A stretch of DNA of 64,000 nt from positions 1 to 64,000 of the forward strand of contig JAKCPI010004479.1 of assembly GCA_023213315.1 (NCBI GenBank), written 5' to 3'. Below the pieces are notes generated by a model. The model saw nothing but the letters and a program-made list of their open reading frames with translations. It made no database searches and was not told where the DNA came from. A program made the position numbers and the translations under genes. Positions 10,655 to 25,200 of the stretch are shown here, piece after piece. Every line of letters begins with the position of its first letter. Within the stretch, counting starts at the first letter, position 1. This stretch comes from Euborellia annulipes (Eukaryota > Arthropoda > Insecta > Dermaptera > Anisolabididae).

Positions 10655-11744
10655 AACATTAACAAAATAATGATATAAATTTTACAAGCAAGTTCTTGGT
10701 TTTTGTAATACAAGTACGTATATAACAGTACGAGAATTTGGTAATCAGGCTGGGATTCTCTGTGTGAACAAAAGATTTCAAAGAACGAAAAGAGCTGCGA
10801 GGTTGAAATTTAAAATTTTTGTTGCCCTTCTCCCCCCTCCTGGCAGGTGTCACAAACCTTTTAAATTCTTGTTTTGAAGAAAGTTTTCAAACATGTTTTA
10901 GAATTATTAGGGGAATTTTTAATTATAGACCACATTTTTGAATTAATTATTTATTAAAAATATAAATTCTGTAACAACGTTTCGACTGCTTTTTCTGCAG
11001 CCATTATCAAGTACTGTGCACTTGCTCCGACTCAAGGGAAACTGTCACGACCGTTACGTGCCTTAGAATATTCAACGACCCCAGTCTTTGCATGTTTTAG
11101 AATTTGGCGTAATCATTAGGAACGGTCCGGAAAACGTTTGTACAATATGTTTTTAAATAAATTTATTTTGTCGCTCATTCTGTTACAAGGTTTAAGGTGA
11201 ATTGAACTCGTTCAAGCCACTCTATATGACAGAAAATGTACAATTTGATTTCTAACTTGTTTTACAATTTGGGGCTGGCTTTAGAAAATATACATATATT
11301 TTTATCACAATATAGGTTAAATTAGACGATTATTTTTCTTTCGAATTAGTTTTCATATTTCACCATTTTTTTTTTCAGACTTGCAATAAGTATCTTTGAA
11401 GAGAGAGAGAGAGGGGGGGGGGAGGAGCCTCTTGAGAATTTCGCCGCTTGTGCGAATAATTGGCTCATAAATCGCCTCTTTTTTCAAACTGAAATGCTGT
11501 TTGTGTTTCAGATCCCATGGGCGTTTCGGATCAAGCACAAATTAAAAGACAGACTATTATTAAAGCAGAATGCGAAGGAAGAAAATGGGGTGGCTGGTTG
11601 AACTAGAGGCTAATTTTGGATAAATGTTTCATGTCATTTATAAATAATCAAATCAATAATATAATTTATTGTAACAATCACAAATTACATGATTTACAAC
11701 TTCAATACAGAGGGAAAAATAAGCATTCAATATTATTGGAGTTG
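10655..11744. other. No gene seen; half of a foldback repeat
   Basis: Bases about 10916-11060 match the left arm of the foldback at 62298-62460 ('ttttaattatagaccacat', 'agtactgtgc') and contain a degenerate - strand hammerhead-like core ('cttgataatggctgc', then 'gtcgaaacgtt'). A GA-rich run lies at 11400-11420. I see no exon. Confidence 0.5.
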
Positions 11745-11950
11745 GGAAGAATAAAACCAGCGTTGTCGAACACCTTTACGATTTTATTCAGGCAGACGTT
11801 TCGGTAACCATAACGGTGTCCCTGTCATATATGATAATCTTGTATAGTATAGGAAGCATCAGCCTGGAGCGCTCGGCAAGTAAGTTATGGTTACCGAAAC
11901 GTTCGACAACGCTGGTTTTATTCTTCCCAACTCCAATCTCACATACCCAG
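11745..11950. repeat. Foldback repeat with ribozyme-family core sequences
   Basis: The left arm 'ggagttgggaagaataaaac' mirrors the right arm 'gttttattcttcccaactcc'. Both arms carry 'ggttaccgaaacgt', the GAAAC-GU part of the hammerhead-like family seen elsewhere, but the CTGANGA side is altered by insertions. Confidence 0.65.
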
Positions 11951-13256
11951 CATACAACTTAATTTACATTCAATATTATTAATTATTTGGTTTTTATTTA
12001 GATCTTTAAAAAAATATTTTAATTTTTTCAGAAAAAGCTCAGATAGGAGGGCTTTCATTTTGTAGAATAATTTAATTGGGAACTTATCCAAATTTACAAA
12101 GTTGTTGATTGATTAAATTGTAGCTTCAGAGTTAAACATCATCTGTGGAACTAAATTTTGGACAGTTCGCTGATTTGCAACCTTCTGATGACTATCATCA
12201 ACAGATCGATGCCCTGAATTCATTGAAATTCAATTTTACAAAACATGTGATAAATGGCGTTGCTCTGCTAGCGTCAATTTTATACTGTTTGCTTCATATA
12301 TATATATAGATGCCTATTTAGAAAAAAAATCACAAAACTTAGATTGGGTAATGAATAATATTCTTGATTCAATACCCTTTTCCTAAACAGACACAGGCCT
12401 ATTTAGCTGCTGGATCTAGAGAATGCCTTCTCCTTTCCCCACGACCTAACAAAAGAAAATAATACAATAAGAGACAAATAACCAAAGCTCTAAATATATT
12501 TCCGAAGAAAAAAATATCATAACAAGAGATGATAGAAGCCTGTCAAAAAATTTTTTTAGAGCTGATGGATGGTTCAAACACGGAACCGAAACGTCAGCAT
12601 GTGAATTAATAGAATAAAGAAATAACCTTATCTGCATCTCTCATTTTTATCCCTGTATTAATATAACATCTCAGCTATAAATTGTTAATGTAATTAGATT
12701 AAACAGAGGTTTCGGCTATTTCATCATTTTTTATCCACAATTATATTTAACCACTAATTTACGAATTTACACTTTAATTTTATATCTATTTTAAGACAAT
12801 TTAGAATTAAAATGTCTTTTATTTGATATGAATATTAATAAAATATTTGCACCTATATAATTTCTATGTAGAGAGTATTTTTTTATGCTTTTTCATCAAA
12901 ATGACTTTATCATCTGAATAAAGGCAGATCAGGAAGGATGAGTGTGTCAACAAAATGTCAGAAAAAACAGAGAGAAGTAATTTCAACAGGACTGATAAAA
13001 TGAGGAAATTATTATTAAATCATGGAAAAAGACAAAAGATGAAGGAAAATGAGATGATTAATGTTTACAGAAAAGATTAGGAAATTATTTTTCATATTAT
13101 AGGGTGCTTAGTTTAGCTTAAATTTTCGACGTCATAATCGACGATGTATAAGCTTCTTATAAATCCAAATTATATATTTGTAAAAATTACAATATTTATA
13201 CTTAGATTCTATGAATTTCAAATAAATTTTTAATAAAAAATACCTTTATTTTTCAG
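11951..13256. other. Intron or intergenic DNA upstream of the first visible exon
   Basis: No coding exon is visible. A degenerate + strand hammerhead-like motif lies at 12560-12598 ('gctgatggatggttc', then 'ggaaccgaaacgtcagc'), with a good stem II but a damaged core. Confidence 0.45.
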
Positions 13257-16200
13257 CAACTCCAATCGAGAGAGGAGAACAGAAATTAGGCGAGAAATGC
13301 ATCGAGGACAGAAATTGTAGTATGGAAGGCGGAATTTGTGACCCACAAACTAAACGGTGCACCTGCCATCCGGACTATCCTGCTTCTAATCATATCGACC
13401 ATTGTTCAAAACGTATGTATAATAACAAACGCAACTTATCTGTTGTATTTTTATATATTATCTGAAAAAAAAAATATAAACATGTGATACATTCTCTTTT
13501 TTTAATAAAAAAAATAAGGCTAATGTCTAGAATACGGCTAATGATTTTTTACTATGATAGTAAACTTTTTAGAGTTTCTTTCTTTATCCATTCTCTTTAT
13601 TGGCCTGAAGCCTTTTTGGACCAAATATCTCTAAAGATAAGGAAGATATAGAAGAAATATGAAGATGACCTTAAACTATAAAAAAGGTATTTTCGTGTTT
13701 TTTTCTTGATCGATTAATTGTAGACTATTTATTATCTAAAAACAACTTGCAGGGATCCCGGGATTTCTTGATTCGATCCCGGTTCTGTTTAGGAAAAAAA
13801 ATTAAACAACTCGGGAATTTCTCAGCTTCGGTCCAAAACCGTTCAGTTCGAAGCGATTGGATATTATTTAAAAAAAAAAAATTTGCAGCCTTCGAACTGA
13901 ATGGTTTTGGACCGTGCTAACCGAAATGAAGGCCGACACTAGGGAACTTTCCCGGATGACAAAAATAAGACTGCATATGTAAAATATTTTATTAAACTCA
14001 ACCATAATTACATTGTACAGCAATTTTAACATTTAAAATGTAATTGAGAAAGAAAAAAATACGGAATGGTAAGGTATAATTCCTTTCTTATAGGTTATGT
14101 CACCTCATATTTCTCCTATATTTTTGTTATTTTTAGAGATATTTGCTCCAAATTGGATTTCCGCGCTCTTATTTAGGCTAATAAAGAGAATGGATAAAGA
14201 AATAAACCCTAAAAAGTTTACTAACATAGTAAAAGATCATTAGCCGTACTCGCGCCAAAAATAATATTAATTTTAACCATAATATATAGAAGAGTAATTA
14301 AATGATTATTTTTATTTGTGCTTTATTTCAAATATACAGGAGTAGTATAGTGTGCCAAATAACTTTATTTCTAAAACTTTCCTAGCTTTAAAATAAGAAA
14401 ATTAAACCACAAAATATTTCAATTTCCTTTATGAGTTCAAAAATTAATTAATGCAATAATACTTGGGAATTGCTTAAGTATGGCTGTCCAAATCGAAAAT
14501 TGGTTTAAATAAAAACTATTTACCTTATTATAATTACTTTAAAATAAGTTCTTCAAAAAAATGGAATTAAAATTCACTAACAAATAATAAAACACTCTTG
14601 ACACTTCTTAAGCCTGAAACGACTAGCACGACTAGTCCACCATATTGTTACGTCATCATCTGACGTCATAAGACAAAAATTTGAATTTTTTCCTTTTGAT
14701 GAGGCGAAATAAATGATCAATTAATTGATTTACCATTTTATAACAAAAAAATATTTAATATAGATTTACTAATAATAAAAACAGCTTTTATACTTTAACT
14801 AGTATGTTTAAAGGCTGGTGTAATTTCTCCCCACTCGAATCTCATAATTCTAGCAAGCATTCGGCCTAATTTATTAATAATATTTTATTTACTGAAATGA
14901 GAATGAATTTTTTTGGAAATTAAAATTTGAGAATAAAAATATTAAGCCCTCATAGGGCCTAATGAGACATATAAAATGACAGTATACAAACAGAGTGCTA
15001 GATCAAGATTGACATATGCCACAATTTAAATCAATATTAGAGATGGAGGATGAATACATAGGCGTCATTTGGGGGACAGGGGGGGGGGGGCATTTGCCCC
15101 CCCCCCCCAAGGGCTCTGATTTTTATAAAATTTTATATTATTCTAAATAAAATACTCCAAAATACATCTACGAGTATACAAACTGTACAAAATTGAACAA
15201 TTAATTAAATTAAATATGTTTTGGCCAAATTTGAGTACCCATTTGTAAGAAAATTTTAAGAAAAAAAAAATGTTTGCCCCCCCCCCAAGAAAAAGTTGAA
15301 ATGACGCCACTGGATGAATATTAGCTTTAGTTTATTTTTAAATGATCAGTTGAATGACAGAAAAATCATATATCAGTGAGTGTAAAAAGTACTATTCGTA
15401 CACAAGGGCGGATTAAAGGGGGGGGGGGGCAAGGGGGCGATCGCCCCCCCCCCCCCCGAGAAGAAATTCACAATGTTATAAAAACTAGTAATCTAAAGAA
15501 ATTATGATTTCCGGGCTTTAATTTCAATTGAATTTGTTACCAATCAATTTAAATAAATAGGAAAGGGGTCTAAATGGCCATAGATGCCCACAAAGTCCTT
15601 AAATAAAAAAAAATAAAAAAAAAAACCGCCCCCCCCCCCGACAAAATTGCATTAATCCGCCACTGTTCGTACACTGAGAAATCTTACAAAAAAAATGTTT
15701 AATTCTTTCGAACCATACAAGATAAACAAATAAACATTTGTTCATCTTATAAATTCTTCTTTCTTAATAACATAAAAGAAAAAAAAATCATAAATTATAA
15801 TATTTGATGCTTCAAAACAATAAAATAATAAAATTTTCCGAAAGACAAAAAGTATTAGTACAACGCAATTTTTTTAACAATAAAAACAAATCATATAATT
15901 AATTGGAGGTTTACTTCTTTTAAATCTGTATGATGGAGTTCACGGTAATTAAAACAAAGTATTTTACTTTATTATGCAGGAATTTTATTGCCAGACAACT
16001 GTTGTGAGCACATTCTCACAGTTTCAACAGGTTTTGAGGGGGGGGGGGGGAAAAAAAAGGGGGGGGTGGGGGGGGGGGGCCCGGTCCGAAAAGGACCATC
16101 ATCAGGCCTGAAACATACAAATTGTTTTCTTAAACTTCATGCAACACCGGGCCAATATTTCATATGATTACATATTCATTCTCTTCACAATACAATGAAC

Positions 16201-19200
16201 GAACATCACAATTATGATTTTATTTATAAATTTTAAGACAGATAATGTTCTGTTAAAAATCAAAAGAATTTTTTTTTTATAAATTTGAACTCCATCATAC
16301 GGATTTAAAAGAAGTAAACCTCCAATTATATGAATTGATAATTTCTCTTTCGTCTCTTTCTAATAAAAACAAAATTAATACTTTGTTCGGTATCCTTTAG
16401 AATCCATTACTGCCTACAGACTTCGTAGTATTGAATCAGCATAATATTTTGTAATGGCAAGTAAAATTTAATCTCACTTTTGAGGTAAAACTTCAATAAA
16501 TTCTGCGCAATTCGGAGTCCGTCTTTTCCTAAATGAATTCTCTAGATTAGCCTACTGCACAAATGCTCAATGTGATTCAAATCCTGTGATTGTGAAAGAC
16601 TATGTAAATGGTGGGGTACAATATTTAAGAGTCAATTTTTGGTGGCTGCAATTTTTATGAGCTGAATGCTTCACTCGTTGTCTGTTGAAAAATGAATTCA
16701 CTTTCAAGCCCAAGATTTTCCGCACTAAAAGGTAGATTGTCTTTTTAAATGTCAATATACATATTATAATCCCTTGTTACTTCAATAATATGTAATTTTC
16801 TGACTCCTCAGCATCTATACAGTTCCGAGCCACTGCCGTCTTCCTCAGACTGTATCAAATTATTTGAGTTTAGTTAACAATTTTTTTGGCACACTTTACA
16901 TCTCCCATTTGAACGAAAATATTAAAATTACTCTCATCCGAGAATATAAGTTTATTCCATTTTAGCCATTATCTTTATTGCTGTGTTCTTTTGGCGAACT
17001 GGGGTCGTTTTTCTCCAATAGTCTTATTAACAAAAATCTTCTTCATCATTACTCGGCCTTAAACCTTTCTTGCGGAATATATTTCAACGAGTACTAACAG
17101 AAACATGTATCCTTCAATCTTCCATTGTAGAGACAATCGTCGGAGCAGAAATTTTGGATTTTCTTTTGATAAAACGCACGATAATCTTTGAAAGGACCTG
17201 TAGTCAGTCGATATCTTCTGAGTGCACTTTTTAAGGTTCTCCGTGTACAAAATCGATGAATAATAGATCGAATCGATGAAAAGACTCGACCAACAATCGT
17301 TGAAATTTCGGTGTGACTTTTACATTGATTATGTAGCCTAATAATAATGTTTCTTCCTTCCTGTGAGGTTTCATTTCTTTTGCCAAATGGAATGACAAAT
17401 TGAATTGCAATCAGAATAATCTAAAAGATTGGAACAAATCTAAAAGTTGTAAACAAGCATACAATCAATGATTCCCTCCTAAGATCAGATTTCGTCATTT
17501 ATATCATAGTGTACGAATACTTTTTGTCTTTCGGAAATAGCAATTTTTTGATCTATTATTGTTTTTGAATAATTAAATATTATAAACTATGATTTTTTTT
17601 CTTCAATGTTATTAAGAATAAATGAATTTATAAGATGACCGAATATTTATTTGTTTATATTCTATGGTTCGACAGAATTAAACATTTTTTTTGTAAAATT
17701 TTTCAGTGTACAGTGTGTGTAAGAATTATGTGAAATGAAAAGTAAAAAGTAAAAAAAAAGCAAATTAAGAAAAGAAAAAGTTGAGGCAGAGAAATTAAAT
17801 AAAAGTAAAAGAAGGGTGATGAAAGTGGTTGAAATTATAAAATATATCATGAGTCTAATTTAAAATACGAAGCCCCTATTTTCTAATTTGAGTTCTTAAA
17901 AGTATAAGCGTAAAAGCTCTAAGTGAATATCATGCCCGTACTTCGTTTCGCCTTTCTGCCTTACACTAAAATAGATTTTATAAATTATAATTCAATTTTC
18001 TATGAGTGTGGGTATCAATTAAATTTTGACTCTTTTTCTAAATTCACCAACTCTTCACTAACAAAATTTATTATAGTGGTTAGGTAATAATATGAAATTA
18101 AACGGTTATGTTTAAAGGGCTGGGCTGTCGGTAGAAAAATATGCCGAGAAAATTAATGAGGGTTTTATGGAACTCAATTATTTGTTTAGAATAATTGAGG
18201 CTTAGGTAATTCTGGCACTGAATCACTCAATTGAAAGAGTGGAACTAAATCTCTCAGTAAAAGAGTGGGGCATTGATGATTTGGAATCTGTAACATCTTT
18301 CTATCAAAGCCACTCAGCCACCTCCAAAAATTTCTTTACGACCATTTAGTCCATTTTTTTGAACAAGGAGAGTGGTTTGGCTAGATAAATGTTATGGATA
18401 CCTGGCCATTGATCTATTGATACTTTTCTTACTTTGGAGCTGGGATAAATTAACCCTTTCAAGCAGTGGTGTAGCCAGAAATTTTTGGTGGGAGGGGGGG
18501 GGGGGTTCAAGACCCCCAGCAATGAGGCAGTATAAGAAGTCTAATGAAATAAATCAATTTTCAAAGTACGGTATATTTAAAAAAAAAAATTGCTATAGGA
18601 AATATATCAAAACAATTTACATGATTAGTAAGATTCATCTAATCCTGATCTAATCTAGTGATAAAATTAGTGATACTAGGGAAATTACAATACTTTCTCT
18701 ATACGAGAAAATAAAAACATCAGAAAATACTTTTCTTTTTTAAAATACAATACAATTGCAAACTTGCTAGCGCAAATTATTAAATTTTTTGTGTTATAGA
18801 GTTTAAATATCTAGTCATGGCTTGGGTCCCATGGGGGGTTTAACCCCCCCCCCCCGTGGTTACGACTATGCTTTCAAGTTAGTGTATCTTCAGTTGTTGG
18901 TTAGGAGTAAGACTCCCTTGAGTGTAGAACTAAGTTACTTTATATTTACAAATAAGTAGAAATGTATAAAAATACTTTTTTCAAAAAAAATGTTTTCTCT
19001 AGATTGTAATCTTTAAATTGTTTCTGAATTTAGGAGGGTGTGTTTTTTTTTCTAAAAAAAAAGGCAATCGAATAAATTGATTGTTTAGTAACAGAATAGA
19101 ACAGTAAAGAAAACTGTTTAAGAGGAAAGTGTGAGAGAGAGGACAATTGTGGTTTAGATGGAAGTCAAACAAGAAGATCGAGAGTGAGAGGGGGGGGGGG

Positions 19201-22200
19201 GAGAGGGGGAGGTTTTCTTCACATAATTCAACAGCAAATGGCTTTGAGAACTTTAAGGGCCTTCCTGAACAAAATTAATGGATCGGAAAACAACCAGAGT
19301 GGAGTAATGATCATCCTGTCTTTAAGACAGATCTCTTTACTAATTTGAACATGCAAGAAAACCAGATATATGGTCTTTTAAAGGCAGGAGGAATCTTATT
19401 TACTAATTATAATTATTCACAATGATCTAATTACCGAAGTGAAGAGAGAAACCGATGTTGATTTTATATTATATCTCAAAGATGGGAAAAGTTTGCAGAA
19501 GTAGAAACTGCAAGTCAAGTTTTTTCTTTATTTTATTGGGCCGAGGTTTCGGGTTCGGAGGCCATCTTCAAGGCTAAAAATGAAAACATATACGTATAAA
19601 TATTATTTAATAATCCGACTGAAAGTTGTGGTTTTATAAAACAAAATGTTTATTTTTTCAAACATCATCTATCTGCTGACTGTTTCATTGTTGAACATCA
19701 TTATCACCTCGCATTCACATTGTCTCTATTATGTAATGACAATTTGTGAAGTGGCTGTTGTATTTCAACAATAGGTGAGGGAGCGGGCAGCCAGGAAGTA
19801 AGCCTCTAAGAAATGAAACTCAAGAGTAGTGGAGACAGTTTCGGCTATAATTAAATATCGCCATCCTCAGTCCATTTTCGAGAGTATGCACTCAAATGCC
19901 AATGCATTGATCCAAATGTTTGGCATTAGAGTGCATATACTCTTGAAAATGAACTGAGGATGGCGATATTTAATTATAGCCAACTGTCTTCACTACAGGG
20001 GCGTAAATAACACCCCCGCAGACTCCGCGAGGCGGAAGGGGGGGGGGCGCAGCAGTTCAAGGGGTGCAGAGACAAGTATATATAAAAGAATTTAAAAAAT
20101 AAAATGTAGTAAAAACTTTATCATCAAAATAAATTTTACAATTCATTAAGATATCTTAATAAATACATAAATTACATTGTTCAACATTGAATTTTTTCTG
20201 AGGTATTATTCTTGTGTAGCGCTGATTCCAAAAATGCCATCAGGCATAATTTTAGAGATATGGAGAAAAATAAATATTAATAGAAAATTTGCTCCAAAGT
20301 GGTTCTAATTTTGAATTTTCAAGATTTTTTTAAGGAAAATATATAGATAGCTAAAATACATGGAAATATTCCAGTTTCAGTACAATTTGAGGTAATTTAG
20401 TGGGGCAAAATAGGGCTAAAAGTTTAGAAATATCGAATTTTTCCAGATTTTTTGTTCATAGTTTAATGTACAGGGCCAGTATTTGTTAAATATTTTTTTA
20501 ATAATAAAAGGTATTTAAATTTAAAATTTTTGAATTTCTATATTAACAAATATTTTTTTTTTTAGAACCGAAACTCCTCAACCACGCTGATTTTTCGGCA
20601 AAGATGCAGGAAGGGAAAAATAAAAACACAAAGTTTTATATTTTTCCAAATGAGTTTAATTCCTAATATTTCGAAGGCACAAAGGCTCTTCTTCTTCAGA
20701 ATGTTCACTGGAGTTACCGAGGTCAAATGGCTTTGTTTATGCAAAAAATCTTGGCTGTTATTGTAATGTTAGCAGAGTGTAAAATGAGCTTCCTCTGAGG
20801 AAGAAGAGCCTTTGTGCATTCGAAATATTAGGAATAAAACGCATTTGGAGAAATATAAAACTTTGTGTTTTTATTTTTCCTTTCCTGCATCTTTGCCGAA
20901 AAATCAGCGTGGTTGAGGAATTTCGGTTCTATAATTCTCTCGGTCACTCATTAAGAATTAATATATATTATTATCTTCTTCTTCTTCTTTCTTCTTTTCT
21001 ATTTCGTAGATGCTTACTTCATGGCTGCCCGCTCCCTCACCTATTGTCTATTATGTAATTGTATATATTAACAGGAACAGGTAGATGAAGGCAGCCAGCA
21101 AAGAACAAAAACTTTATTTAAATATCGTCGACGTTTCGGGAACGAGTCGCTCCCATCTTCAGGACCTACATGTATCAATCTAAACAATTTATCGTCCTGA
21201 AGATAGGAGCGACGCGTTCCCGAAACGTCGACGATATTTAAATAAAGTTTTTGTTCTTTGCTGGCTGCCTTCATCTACCTGTTCCTGTTGATTATCACTC
21301 AGCCATTAATTTCTTCTTTTCAATTGTATATATTTAAGAAAAAGGTTTTTACCTATCTTGGTGAGTGGTCAAAAATGGTGTAGACGATAGATGTATTTTA
21401 GAGTTTTCACAAAAGAGTTGAAAGTGATATCTTGAAATCCCAATTCCTCTCCTTGGTTACACCTTCCAACTTCAGTGATGTTTCTTCTACTATAATATCC
21501 AAATTTGGTGGAAATTGGATATCAAGGACCTAAAAAAAAAAAGATTTGAAATTTTCATAAAACAATAAAATTAATTTTTTTGAATTTCAATGAATTTATC
21601 AAAGTGTCATGGCAGGTTGCTATAGAAAATAGAAAAATTGGGACACTTTTTATTACATCAAGAATTGAAATACAATTGTTTTATCAAAATGTGTATCTTC
21701 AACCTAAATTTAAAGGTCTTATCTTAATCAGAAATAAAATAACAGCCTGAATAACGATTTTGTGGTCACCCAGTTTGCATAATTCCTTTGATAGATTAAT
21801 TTTGAAAATAGCTTTAAAGACTCTTCTAAAACTCCTCGTTGAAATAATATATACTGTATGAGTATGCGAATGTAGTACAAAGGGTATCTCCTGATAAAGC
21901 GTTTATCGACTAATCGTTAAGCCCTGACTGGTTGCATTGCGTGTGTATTCATGTGCAGGATATTGTGCGTGATCAACCATTCTGTTTGCGCGATTATAGA
22001 TCGTCACCAAAATGGGAAGAGGTAGGTGGAGAGGTGTAGGAAAAAAAAAACAAACATATCCCTAAGCTATTCCAATACTTTATTTTTATAATCATCAAAA
22101 ATATATAGATAAAAGGAAATATCGTTTTTTATTTCGTTCAATTTTATTTAAGACGATTACTCTGAGAGTAGAGAAATTTTTATTCCTTTTCAAATCAAAG

Positions 22201-25200
22201 TTGAGATCTTTATCTAATTTTATAAATAAATTTTTGATTAGATATTATCTCTGTAAAATATTAAATATAATTCGTGATAAAATTTTTAATATATTGCTTA
22301 CGTTAGACGAAAATCGATTTTTTAGAACAGAAAAAAAAAACAATTTTTGACCAAATTCAAAGACCGAGGGGTTCTTAATTCCATTGAACAACACAAAACT
22401 GCTATTGTAATTAAAATATTGATATGTGATTTAGACGAAAAAAGAAGAAATGTTTCATTTACCCATATAAAGTTTTATTGGTAGACATTTATTATTACTC
22501 CCACGTAGTTAGATCTTCTAGAGTTTCTTTATTAGTTTGAAATGTTTGTCCAAAGTGATGAAGTGCTGCGGATATATGATTTCACACGTATGAAATGTAT
22601 TTCTCTTTGTCCATGATATAAACTCCTATTTCCTTAAAAAAAAAAAATTAATTAAATTTTATTTTTACCTGGTTAGTGATATTAAAATTTTATGAACTTT
22701 AAAAAAAAAAAATTGAATTTTGACTAATTCCAGAGAGAATAGACTCGACCCTTCTAACGACCCAGGTGTAAAATCAATCATTAGAAAATGTCCCCAGCCG
22801 AGCGAACATAAAAAATAACCAATCATTATTTTAGTATGTTCGAAGTTTTAGTAATATTTGAAATGTGTGCATCCCTCTGCACCAGGCCACCGGACACTGA
22901 GGCCCTTTCCCTACTTCACTTCCCGAACATCCTAAATCCGAAACATAAAGCTCTCCCAAAATCGAATTCACAAGGTATTGAAGTCAAGGGCCCACGCACA
23001 AATAAACTATTGGATTAAGAGCGTATTTATTAAAACTTGATATTTTCTTTCATCCTTGGTTATATAAATTATTCAAATAATGAATATCCAATTGGGCGGC
23101 GGAAAGGAACTAGAGCTCCCTGAGCAAAATATGGTGTGGCTGGTCTCACAGCACACAACTTTCTCTTACCTTCGGTAATCGAAAGTTGTGTTCTGTGCTT
23201 GTCTATGTTTCTGTGAACAAAATATCTCAAGACAGATTTTTTGTGTCGACATATATTTAGTTTCCGACAGTACGGTACATTCGAGAGATGTAAAATTTAT
23301 AAGTATGAGAAAATATTTATATTTTGTAATCATGGCATCTTTTCTATGGAGTACAAGAGTAAAGTGGTCTTCAGAAGATTTCAATGGTGAAATGAGAATA
23401 TACATTTTATAGAGCATCTAAAAAATAATTGATTTTTGAATTTTAATCAAAATCGTTGGAGCGAATTTTGAGAAAATCGAAAAAAACTGAAAAAGTACAT
23501 CAATAGAGTACTAGTACTCTTTGGCCGATTTTGTCCAAAAGCTTTCTGGACCATCCCATGGGGGTGCCTAAATTTAAGGTAAACGAGAGAAATCGGACTA
23601 GTGATTTCGGGGAAGGGTTTTGTAACACAGGAAGGTAATCTGGGGTACGATGGTATTGTGTATATGTTTCAACAACTTATTTAATGAATTTATAAATATT
23701 TATAAATAAAGTATTATATTACGAAAGAAATAGAATATCATTGAAAATTAGATTTTATTTAAATCTTATTTTATTAATGATAACTTTGATTAAATATTTT
23801 CGAGGTTGTAAATTAGAATAAGATAATACTATTCAATTACTCGATTCGGACTTTTACTAATCATAGATTGGTTCAATAAAAAACATATTTATTCATCTTG
23901 TTAAATATAGACTATAATATAACTTAATATAATATTATTTACTTTATTTAGTTAGAGGCGAAAAAACAAGTGTTTTAACTCTATAAGTTTTTTATTTCAT
24001 TACTCATCTTGATAATTTCGCCTGTTCGCGCAAAGAGTTGTAAATTTGTACAACTCAAAAAGTGTCGCGCGAAAGAGGTGCTAATTCCCCTGTGTGACGG
24101 GGATGATACATCTTCCTTATACAACATTTCGCCTTTCGCGGGTTGAAAAAACGCAAGGACGCGAATTTGTTTTCTTTTCTTAAATATAAAATTTCAACCT
24201 CCTAGCTCTTTTCATTCTTGAGATATTTTGTTCACAGACACACACAGACAGACAGGCCATGTCGCGAAAACTACTTTTTTGGATTCAAGGGACCTCAAAA
24301 CGTGTAAATCCGTCAAAATCTCGACATCGAATTTTTGACATGAATCCAATACTTTCTCTCTCTATATATTAACATATATAGAAGTAAGAGAAAGTAACAA
24401 GGAGAAAATCTAACGTATATTTTCGTAAATAATGCAATTGAGTGATGTATTTTCAAAAAAAAGTATTTCGTCTTCAATCTTCCAAATCTATTCCACAAAC
24501 CTAGAAACTTTGAGGCCACATCATGTTCGATTCCTCCCTACTCCACAAATTTCCGAACATTCCACTTGAAGCTCTCCTCAAGTCTAATTCGCAAAGTCAA
24601 GAAATTACAATTTTTCTCGAAAACTAACGATAATTTATTTCTTTTACAGCTTTGGCCATCAATGAAACCTGTAAATACGACGACCAATGCACCCAACATA
24701 CTCACGAGACGGTCTGCCGAGATGACAAATGCAAATGCATGTACGAAAGGATTGCAATTGTTCGCAAGGACGGCGTTATCGAGTGCACTGGTGCGGTAAC
24801 CCATTCAACTTTCTTCAAATAAGGAATGCCTTGCCTGCTTGCTTGTTCTAGTTAATTGGTGATCTCTCCAGGCTCGTTCAAGAAAGAGAACTTGTCGTTT
24901 TTTTTTTTAGTACATCTAAACAAGTAATGAAAAGAAGAATGAATTTCAAACAAAAATATATATGTTCAACGTTCGGTAATTTAATTTAAAAATTTTTACT
25001 TTTATTATTTTTTAAAATTAATGGATAAAATTAACAACGGTAAATGGGTCAATTTTCTAGAGCAGTGATTCCCAAACTGTGAGTCTCGAGATGCGACAAT
25101 TCTGTAACAGGGATGCCGTGAAATATGAGTATTCCAATATAAGACAATTAGAGCAATGTTTGACTTAAAGCGGCCCCTACACGATCAATATTTACGTCAA

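Larger units (their letters stand above)
15672..17708. mobile_element. Tc1/mariner-type element with about 200-bp inverted repeats, decayed
   Basis: The left repeat (15672-15868, 'cactgagaaatcttac...') and the right repeat (about 17517-17708, ending 'gtaaaatttttcagtg') are inverted copies over about 200 bp and share 'tttccgaaagacaaaaagta'. Each outer end abuts TA, the Tc1/mariner target (15670-15671, 17709-17710). The interior carries a broken - strand transposase. A foldback (15899-16335) is nested near the left side. Long repeats of this size recall the IR/DR class of Tc1-like transposons. Confidence 0.8.
19728..21064. repeat. Large foldback containing nested foldbacks
   Basis: The outer arms 'caataggtgagggagcgggc' (19769) and 'gcccgctccctcacctattg' (about 21030) are exact inverted copies, and both continue outward to a 'tctattatgtaat' match. 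Inside sit the hammerhead pair at 19815-19995, a hAT-like tip ('caggggcgtaaataac', 19997) and the foldback at 20573-20931. This is an onion-like stack of insertions in intron 1. Confidence 0.8.
21065..21290. repeat. Foldback carrying two inverted hammerhead-like motifs
   Basis: Arms of about 100 bp, 'gatgaaggcagccagcaaag' and 'ctttgctggctgccttcatc', are near-perfect mirrors. Each carries a motif: - strand 21124-21166 and + strand 21191-21235. A short unrelated spacer lies between. Confidence 0.85.
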
